From Gammaproteobacteria bacterium (GTDB taxonomy: Bacteria; Pseudomonadota; Gammaproteobacteria; Steroidobacterales; Steroidobacteraceae): a stretch of 64,000 nt of DNA. The translations under genes and the position numbers were made by a program. The notes under the pieces are model-generated. The model was not told the origin of the DNA and did not search any database. It worked only from the letters and a program-made list of their open reading frames with translations. The stretch spans positions 1 through 64,000 of the forward strand of contig VGVG01000002.1 of assembly GCA_016874055.1 (NCBI GenBank). Reading direction: 5' to 3'. Position 1 is the stretch's first letter, and each line of letters begins with the position of its first letter. This document shows positions 58,558 through 64,000 of the stretch, piece after piece.

Positions 58558-58836
58558 TCAAGCCTCGGAGCGCCCGGGCGGTGCGGGGTTGAATTTCGGA
58601 GGCTGATCGAGGCACGGGGCCTCCGAGGGACGGGCCATCTCCGTATTCTCAAGCGGAGGGATCGTCAGTGCAGCCCGAGTATCGGGGGCATCGTAACCCG
58701 GCGGAATTTTGAGCGCAGGCTTGTCCTCGACGTTGGCGAAATCCTCAGGCTTGGCGCAGGTCATCTTGAACAGCGACCCGCAGCCCGAGGCCATGAGAAA
58801 AGTTATTAAAAGAGGGACTAGTCGGACCATACTCAT
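58558..58836 (-). CDS. Short lipoprotein, BamC/NlpB-like
   Basis: From ATG 58836 (AGAGGTG nine bases upstream, inside the dapA end) the product has 92 residues with a lipoprotein signal (LLITFLMASGC). The mature part contains ALKIPPGYDAPDTRAALTIP, resembling the N-terminal ordered strand of BamC (NlpB), the outer-membrane assembly lipoprotein encoded after dapA in E. coli. The BamC helix-grip domains are absent, so this is either a minimal relative or a separate family sharing the motif. It begins four bases after dapA. Confidence 0.65.
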   Translation of the reverse strand: MSMVRLVPLLITFLMASGCGSLFKMTCAKPEDFANVEDKPALKIPPGYDAPDTRAALTIPPLENTEMARPSEAPCLDQPPKFNPAPPGRSEA

Positions 58837-58840
58837 AACG

Positions 58841-59731
58841 CTAAACACCTCTGGATGCCTGATGAACACCTGCGGCCGTCAAGGCCGCGGCGACCCGCTC
58901 ATGCAACGCCTGGGAAAGCGGGGTCATGGGCAAGCGAATCCCAGGGCGAATCATACCCATTCGATGTAACGCCCACTTGACCGGGATTGGATTGCCCTCG
59001 ACGAAAAGGTCTGTGTGCAAACGCGCGAGCGGCGCGTCCAGCTCCGCAGCACGATTTGCGTCCCCTGTGAGGGCCGCAGCGATCATATCGCTCATGGACT
59101 GCGGCGCAACATTCGCAGTGACAGAAATAACGCCTCGCGCACCCGCGAGCACCGCCTCCCGGCAGGTGGCGTCATCACCCGACAACACGGTGAAAGACGG
59201 CGCAGCCGAGAGAATCTCCTTTACGCGCATCGTCCCCGGTACAGCTTCTTTGATAGCGACGATACGCGGCACGGTCGCAAATCTTCCAACGGTCGATGGC
59301 AACATATCTACGCCCGTTCGTCCGGGAACGTTGTAGAGCACCACCGGTACCTTTGATGCGGTAGCGACCGCTAAGTAATGCTGGAAGAGACCTTCCTGTG
59401 TCGGTTTAACGTATGTCGGCGTCACTACCAACAATCCGTCGATGTTGAGCTCGCTGAGCCAGCGCGCGCGATCAACCGTCAAGGCCGTGCTGCTTAAGCC
59501 CGCCCCAGCGATAATCGCCATGCGTCCGCGTGCAAAGAGCCGCGCGGCGACGACGAGCTGCTTAAGTTCAGTGTCGGTGATAGTGGCAGACTCGCCCGTC
59601 GTACCGCCGACTACCACAGCCGTCGTGCCGCCAGCCAAGTGAAACTCGAGCAGGCGGTGCCAGGACTCGAGATCGATGGCACCGTCGGCATGCATCGGCG
59701 TGACTACGGCTACGGAACTACCAGAAAACAT
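58841..59731 (-). CDS. dapA: 4-hydroxy-tetrahydrodipicolinate synthase
   Basis: Condenses pyruvate with aspartate semialdehyde in lysine and diaminopimelate synthesis. The 296-residue product has the GGTTGESATIT loop (Thr pair), the conserved Tyr in VVLYNVPGRTGVDM, the Schiff-base Lys in RIVAIKEAVPGT, and LSGDDATCREAVLAGARGVI. ATG 59731 is chosen; a GTG directly before it is possible. It is divergent from gcvR and followed by a lipoprotein gene, the common gammaproteobacterial layout. Confidence 0.96.
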   Translation of the reverse strand: MFSGSSVAVVTPMHADGAIDLESWHRLLEFHLAGGTTAVVVGGTTGESATITDTELKQLVVAARLFARGRMAIIAGAGLSSTALTVDRARWLSELNIDGLLVVTPTYVKPTQEGLFQHYLAVATASKVPVVLYNVPGRTGVDMLPSTVGRFATVPRIVAIKEAVPGTMRVKEILSAAPSFTVLSGDDATCREAVLAGARGVISVTANVAPQSMSDMIAAALTGDANRAAELDAPLARLHTDLFVEGNPIPVKWALHRMGMIRPGIRLPMTPLSQALHERVAAALTAAGVHQASRGV

Positions 59732-59856
59732 CACACGACCAAGAGGCGGAAACGATCTCGAATGTTACGGGCGCGCGACTAAACGACGCAACCCGTCGCC
59801 GAACCTCGTGATTGGGTCGCGATCACGCGTCGCAGTCGGTACACTTGGGTACAGAA

Positions 59857-60387
59857 ATGAAGCTATACCTTGCCATCTCGGCCATCGGTGCCGACCGCAC
59901 CGGGCTCGTTCACGATCTCACCCAAGTCATTAGCGACTGCGGGGGTAACATCAGCGAGAGCCGGATGGCAAGTCTCGGCAACGAGTTCGCCATGGTGCTA
60001 CTCGTAGCTGGGAATTGGCATTCCATTGCAAAACTCGAAACGGAACTTCAGCGCTTTACAACCGAATCAGGGCTAACGCTGCACCTGCACCGTACCGATC
60101 CGCGGGAGGCGCGCTCCGACCAACTCCCTTACTCTATCGATGCCGTCTGTCTGGACCAAACCGGCGTTGTCGCTGCACTATCGGGTTTTTGCGCGAATCG
60201 CGGTATCGACATCGCAGAGGTCGCAACGCGCATCTATCCGGCTGCTCATACCGGCGCGCTCATGTTTTCGGTCCAGATGATTATCAACGTCCCGAGCAAA
60301 CTGCATCTTGCCCACCTTCGCGAAGAGTTCATCGAGTTTTGCGACACTCGTAACCTAGATGCCATTTTAGAGCCCGTAAAATCTTAA
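59857..60387 (+). CDS. gcvR: Glycine cleavage system regulator, tandem ACT domains
   Basis: A 176-residue protein with two ACT domains: LYLAISAIGADRTGLVHDLT in the first and SIDAVCLDQTGVVAALSGFC in the second. This is the architecture of GcvR, which represses the glycine cleavage operon in E. coli by binding GcvA. ATG 59857 begins the first ACT strand. Position between dapA and bcp is conserved in Gammaproteobacteria. GcvA is not in the window, so the regulatory target is by analogy. Confidence 0.9.
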   Translation: MKLYLAISAIGADRTGLVHDLTQVISDCGGNISESRMASLGNEFAMVLLVAGNWHSIAKLETELQRFTTESGLTLHLHRTDPREARSDQLPYSIDAVCLDQTGVVAALSGFCANRGIDIAEVATRIYPAAHTGALMFSVQMIINVPSKLHLAHLREEFIEFCDTRNLDAILEPVKS

Positions 60388-60405
60388 CGCTGGAGATCTC
60401 CTCGA

Positions 60406-60888
60406 ATGTCTAAGTCCGTCTCAGTAAAGATTGAACTCGGTAAAAAGATTCCGGATTTCACCGCCGCCGCCACCGATGGCGGAACCTGGCGGCTACGCGA
60501 TGCTAGGGGCAGTAAGGTAGCGATCTTTTTTTACCCAAAAGACCTGACTTCCGGTTGCACCGTCGAGGCTCAGCAGTTTCGCGATCTGTACAACGCCTTT
60601 CGTAAGATAAATACGCTTGTCATCGGCGTATCGCGCGACACAAGCGCGTCGCACCAGAAGTTCAAGATCAAGGAGAAACTCAATTACGAGTTGATTTCCG
60701 ATACCGACGAGAAGGTGTGTAAAATGTTTGATGTCATCAAAGAAAAAAATCTGTACGGAAGAACGGTGATGGGTATCGAGCGCAGTACCTTTCTCATCAA
60801 TGAAAACGGCATGCTCGCCAAGGCGTGGCGCAAGGTCAAGGCCGACGGTCATGCGACCGAAGTTCTCGCAGCGGCGAGAGCACTTTGA
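60406..60888 (+). CDS. bcp: Peroxiredoxin, Bcp/PrxQ type
   Basis: A 160-residue thiol peroxidase that reduces hydroperoxides. The peroxidatic Cys is in FFYPKDLTSGCTVEAQQF (about residue 52) with the PxxxTxxC context. The resolving Cys usually found five residues later in E. coli Bcp is Gln here, so this is a one-Cys type unless a later Cys (in EKVCKMF) serves. It is 18 bases after gcvR, and its stop overlaps the PhoH start. Confidence 0.92.
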   Translation: MSKSVSVKIELGKKIPDFTAAATDGGTWRLRDARGSKVAIFFYPKDLTSGCTVEAQQFRDLYNAFRKINTLVIGVSRDTSASHQKFKIKEKLNYELISDTDEKVCKMFDVIKEKNLYGRTVMGIERSTFLINENGMLAKAWRKVKADGHATEVLAAARAL

Positions 60889-62303
60889 GCAAGCACCGCG
60901 CCGCGCGACAGCGCCGGCTGTTCGTGCTCGACACCAACGTGCTAATGCACGATCCGACGTCCATATTCCGATTTGAAGAACACGATATTTATCTGCCAAT
61001 GGTGGTTCTCGAAGAACTCGACGTCAATAAAAAGGGCGTCTCAGAGGCCTCACGTAACGTTCGTCAGATCAGCCGTTTTCTCGATGACCTCTTGAGTGAC
61101 GCTACACGCGAACGGATCGAGCAGGGTCTTCCGCTGCCTGACAATCTCTCAGGTAACCACGGCAAGGCGCCTTCTACAGGTCGACTCTATTTCCAAACAC
61201 AACGTCTAAGTTCGGCGCTGCCGGACAGCCTGCCTGGGCAGGGCAACGATAACGCCATCCTCGCGCAAACCCTCGCCCTGCAGGCGCTCTACCCGACGAC
61301 GCAAGTCGTGCTCGTTTCCAAGGACATCAATCTGCGCATCAAGGCCGCGGTTGTCGGCGTACATGCCGAGGACTATTTCAGCGATCGAACCATCGAGGAT
61401 GCCGACATCCTTGCGACTGGGCGCGAGCCGCTCGCTGCCGATTTTTGGGAGCGTAACGGCACGGATATGCGCTCTTGGAAAGACGGCGCGCGGACCTTCT
61501 ATGAAATCTCGGGTCCAACGGTCGCCAAGTGGTACCCCAATCAGTTCGTCTACGAGGAGCGGGAGGGCGGTATCGAAGCGCTAGTGAGAAGCGTCCATAG
61601 TAACTCGGCCACACTCGAACTCGCGCGCGACTTTCGAAGTGAGCGTCACGGCGTATGGGGTATAAGCGCGCGCAACCGCGAACAAAACTTCGCCCTTAAT
61701 TTATTGATGGATCCCGAGATCGACCTCGTGACCATCCTCGGGCCCGCAGGCACAGGTAAGACGCTACTCACGCTCGCTGCGGGACTGGTTCAAACGCTCG
61801 AGTACAACCGTTACGCCGAGATCATCATGACTCGGGTCACGATACCGCTTGGCGAAGACATCGGCTTCTTGCCCGGTACCGAAGAAGAAAAAATGGTTCC
61901 GTGGATGGGCGCCCTCATGGATAACCTCGAGGTGCTTACTCAAAGCGCCGAGGGTGGAAGCTGGGGTCGCGCGGCGACGAACGATTTACTGCGCAATCGC
62001 ATAAAGATCCGCTCGCTGAATTTCATGCGCGGACGCACCTTCCTGAACCGCTTCGTTATCCTTGAGGAGGCGCAGAATCTCACGCCGAAACAAATGCGGG
62101 CGCTGGTGACGCGTGCGGGACCGGGCACTAAGGTCGTTTGCCTCGGTAATATCGCACAGATCGATACACCTTACCTCACAGAAACGACCTCTGGTCTCAC
62201 TTTCGTCGTGAGCCGTTTCCAAGGATGGGCGCATGCCGGTCACATGACGCTGATGCGCGGCGAACGCTCAAGACTCGCCGATCAAGCCTCCGAGGCACTT
62301 TGA
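60885..62303 (+). CDS. PIN domain-PhoH ATPase protein
   Basis: A 472-residue PhoH2-type protein: an N-terminal PIN RNase domain (RLFVLDTNVLMHDPTSIF, with acidic residues through VLVSKDINLRIKA) and a C-terminal PhoH ATPase (Walker A TILGPAGTGKTLLTLAAG, Walker B RFVILEEAQNLTPKQMRALV). PhoH2 proteins are ATP-dependent RNA helicase-RNases. The start is probably TTG 60885, overlapping the bcp stop (TTGA), because the preceding in-frame codons lie within bcp and family members begin near KHRAARQRRLFVLD. Confidence 0.93.
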   Translation: MSKHRAARQRRLFVLDTNVLMHDPTSIFRFEEHDIYLPMVVLEELDVNKKGVSEASRNVRQISRFLDDLLSDATRERIEQGLPLPDNLSGNHGKAPSTGRLYFQTQRLSSALPDSLPGQGNDNAILAQTLALQALYPTTQVVLVSKDINLRIKAAVVGVHAEDYFSDRTIEDADILATGREPLAADFWERNGTDMRSWKDGARTFYEISGPTVAKWYPNQFVYEEREGGIEALVRSVHSNSATLELARDFRSERHGVWGISARNREQNFALNLLMDPEIDLVTILGPAGTGKTLLTLAAGLVQTLEYNRYAEIIMTRVTIPLGEDIGFLPGTEEEKMVPWMGALMDNLEVLTQSAEGGSWGRAATNDLLRNRIKIRSLNFMRGRTFLNRFVILEEAQNLTPKQMRALVTRAGPGTKVVCLGNIAQIDTPYLTETTSGLTFVVSRFQGWAHAGHMTLMRGERSRLADQASEAL

Positions 62304-62331
62304 ACTTGCGGGCGCCACCCCGATCTACCCG

Positions 62332-63837
62332 ATGGTGCATCCGTTCGTGCTGCAAAAGTTTGCCGTGCGCTCGTTGATAGTGTTGATCGCGGCTCTCGTG
62401 ATGCTGCTGCCGGGGCGCGCGGCCGCGCAGTCTGCCTCGGCCGATCTACCCAACATCGGCTCTGGGGCCAATTCCGCTCTCACCCTGGACGACGAGCACC
62501 AGATCGGGCGCATGGTCATGCGCGGACTTCGCGACCAGGGTCTGGTGCTTGAGGATCCTGAGGCCACGGACTACATTCAAGCCCTCGGCAGTCGCATCAC
62601 CTCACAAATCCCGGAATCCGAGCAGCGCTTCACGTTTTTCGTAGTGCGTGAGGCGGGGGTCAACGCGTTTGCGCTGCCCGGTGGTTTCGTAGGCGTCAAT
62701 TACGGGCTCATCACTGCAACGGCCAATGAGTCGCAACTGGCGAGCGTACTCGCCCACGAGATTGCCCACGTGACACAGCGGCACATCGCCCGTGCCATTC
62801 AGGCACAGGGACGTAGCGCCATGACCTCTGCCGCGGCAATGCTCGCTGCCATCCTCATCGGCATGACTACGGGCAGCGCCGACGCCGTTCAAGCTGGTAT
62901 CGCCGTCGCTCAAGGTGCGATGGCGCAGCAACGGATCAACTTCACGCGTGCCAATGAATACGAAGCCGATCGAATCGGGATTAGCTTTCTCGCTGCAGCG
63001 GGCTTTGACCCGAATGGCATGCCCGATTTCTTTGAAACACTAAACCGACGGTCAGGGCTCTCAGGCAGCGGCGTCCCGGAGTTTTTGCGTACTCACCCCG
63101 TTACCGCTAACCGTATCGCCGAATCGCGCGATCGCGCCGCGCAGATCACCCCCGAGGTGAAGCTGCAGACTGCGTCGTACGAGTTCGTACGCGAGAGAGT
63201 TCGTGTGCTCGGCGCGCCGAGCGGCTCCGATCTGCGGCCCTTCTACGCGGCAATCGCCGATCGCGGGCCACTCAATGCGGCGCAGCGTTATGGTGAAGCG
63301 CTAGCACGGCTTGAGGCCGGCGATCGTGATCTCGCCGCGAGCGCTCTCATCGAGCTATCAGCCTCACAGCCACAGAGCCCCCTGCTCCAAGCTGCGCTAG
63401 GACAAGCGCTCTTCGCAGCGGGCCAGCCCGACCTCGCCCGTCCAACCCTGCAGCGCGCGCTCGCGGTGGCGCCTCGAAACGTGCCGCTCGCCATTCGCTA
63501 CGCCGAAGTGCTGTTGCAAACCGGAAGCGCGAAAGAGGCTCACGCCGTACTGCTTGATCTCTTTAACAATGTACCTCCGACACCGGAGCAGATCCGCTTA
63601 ACGGCACTCGCCGCAAGCAGCGCCGGTGATACGGGCGACGCGTACTACTACATGGGCGAGTATCACCTGTCGAGTGGCGATCTTATACTCGCTATTAAAC
63701 AACTGGAACTCGCACTCGCCGACCCCGACATTACTAGCGTTCAGCGAGCGCGATTTCAGGCACGAATGAAAGAAGTTCGCGAGGCCTTAGTTGCTAGCGG
63801 CAAGCGGAACGCCCGCGAGACAGCGGGGAGACCTTAA
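62332..63837 (+). CDS. bepA: BepA-like periplasmic M48 metalloprotease with TPRs
   Basis: BepA (YfgC) assists outer-membrane protein assembly (LptD) and degrades stalled forms. The 501-residue product has a signal peptide (ALVMLLPGRAAAQ), zinc site SVLAHEIAHVTQRHIAR with the third ligand Glu in ANEYEADRIGISFL, and C-terminal tetratricopeptide repeats (about 320-480). Length matches E. coli BepA (487). It lies 28 bases after the PhoH gene. Confidence 0.93.
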   Translation: MVHPFVLQKFAVRSLIVLIAALVMLLPGRAAAQSASADLPNIGSGANSALTLDDEHQIGRMVMRGLRDQGLVLEDPEATDYIQALGSRITSQIPESEQRFTFFVVREAGVNAFALPGGFVGVNYGLITATANESQLASVLAHEIAHVTQRHIARAIQAQGRSAMTSAAAMLAAILIGMTTGSADAVQAGIAVAQGAMAQQRINFTRANEYEADRIGISFLAAAGFDPNGMPDFFETLNRRSGLSGSGVPEFLRTHPVTANRIAESRDRAAQITPEVKLQTASYEFVRERVRVLGAPSGSDLRPFYAAIADRGPLNAAQRYGEALARLEAGDRDLAASALIELSASQPQSPLLQAALGQALFAAGQPDLARPTLQRALAVAPRNVPLAIRYAEVLLQTGSAKEAHAVLLDLFNNVPPTPEQIRLTALAASSAGDTGDAYYYMGEYHLSSGDLILAIKQLELALADPDITSVQRARFQARMKEVREALVASGKRNARETAGRP

Positions 63838-63841
63838 GTCC

Positions 63842-64000
63842 ATGTTGATACTCTCTCAAAATCGGCGTGGATCGCATGTCCGAAACCATGGTTACATGCT
63901 CCGCGCTGTCCTCGCGCTAAACCTGCTCGGTTTCCTCTCCGCTTGTGCCACCACGGTGACGCGAGCGGCCGATCCACGCGATCCGTTTGAGCCGATCAGC
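63842..64000 (+). CDS. mlaA: MlaA/VacJ lipoprotein, 3' end beyond the window
   Basis: A partial gene of 53 codons. The sequence from the second ATG (63896) reads LRAVLALNLLGFLSACATTV, a lipoprotein signal with lipobox LSAC, followed by ADPRDPFEPIS, the family's DPxEPxNR entry motif. MlaA removes phospholipids from the outer leaflet with OmpC/F for the Mla system. ATG 63842 is five bases after bepA; 63896 may be the true start. Only the N-terminus is visible. Confidence 0.8.
   Translation, partial: MLILSQNRRGSHVRNHGYMLRAVLALNLLGFLSACATTVTRAADPRDPFEPIS

Noticed and set aside
58351-58809. Plus-strand open frame of 152 codons across the tRNA-Ser locus
   Set aside because: Its central part (SGIRTHEHLAMLLDF) is the antisense translation of tRNA-Ser, a well-known spurious protein type; it also overlaps a better minus-strand lipoprotein gene.

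Overview
This window is a gene-dense stretch (mid-to-high G+C) of a Gammaproteobacterium. The evidence is gene content and order: dnaX-ybaB-recR preceded by a small SRP RNA, orn divergent from rsgA, ppsR divergent from ppsA, prc, a DUF1249 (YqiB-like) gene, dapA followed by a short BamC-like lipoprotein gene and divergent from gcvR, then bcp-phoH-bepA-mlaA. I cannot name the genus; a Steroidobacteraceae/Nevskiales-like lineage is a guess.

Layout. (1) 0-5.3 kb is disturbed: a headless SCO1 gene abuts a porin-like fragment, then a glycine-rich trimeric autotransporter adhesin, then a decayed tract with one large pseudogene, a broken DCC-type ORF and a 53-residue acidic small ORF. (2) 5.3-11.5 kb holds a nitroreductase, an LD-carboxypeptidase, an orphan ModA, a NarL-type regulator, a TerB-like protein and a luciferase-like (LLM) oxidoreductase. 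(3) 11.6-18.8 kb, all minus strand, reads as one operon: Gfo/Idh dehydrogenase, N-carbamoylputrescine amidase, G3E GTPase, glycerate kinase, F420:NADP reductase, cofE, cofD and, coupled to cofD, what I read as a decayed cofC. With the LLM enzyme this is a coenzyme F420 locus, unusual for this group. (4) 18.8-34.5 kb is mostly housekeeping, ending in the glycogen branching enzyme glgB.

(5) 34.5-48.4 kb is the most unusual part: seven minus-strand genes, overlapping or a few bases apart. In order they encode a FAD/double cNMP-binding/four [4Fe-4S] fusion, a b-type membrane cytochrome, an FHA-transmembrane-decaheme cytochrome, a two-domain GlcG/HbpS-like lipoprotein, an outer-membrane beta-barrel, a decaheme cytochrome with a C-terminal LVIVD-type propeller, and a c554-like pentaheme cytochrome. 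Together they carry about 25 c-type heme motifs. The order suggests an electron route from cytoplasmic NAD(P)H across both membranes, with inputs for cyclic nucleotide and for phosphoprotein or another FHA ligand. This is the best candidate for an undescribed system.

(6) 48.4-57.7 kb holds glucose 1-dehydrogenase, a GH63-type glucosidase, an IS5-type remnant, glgC-glgA, an HD-like protein and a class III nucleotide cyclase that could supply the ligand for the cNMP domains. (7) 57.7-58.5 kb is a collapsed integrative element at tRNA-Ser(GGA), with integrase debris between 12-bp repeats of the tRNA 3' end. (8) 58.6-64 kb is lysine biosynthesis, envelope quality control and lipid transport, cut off inside mlaA.
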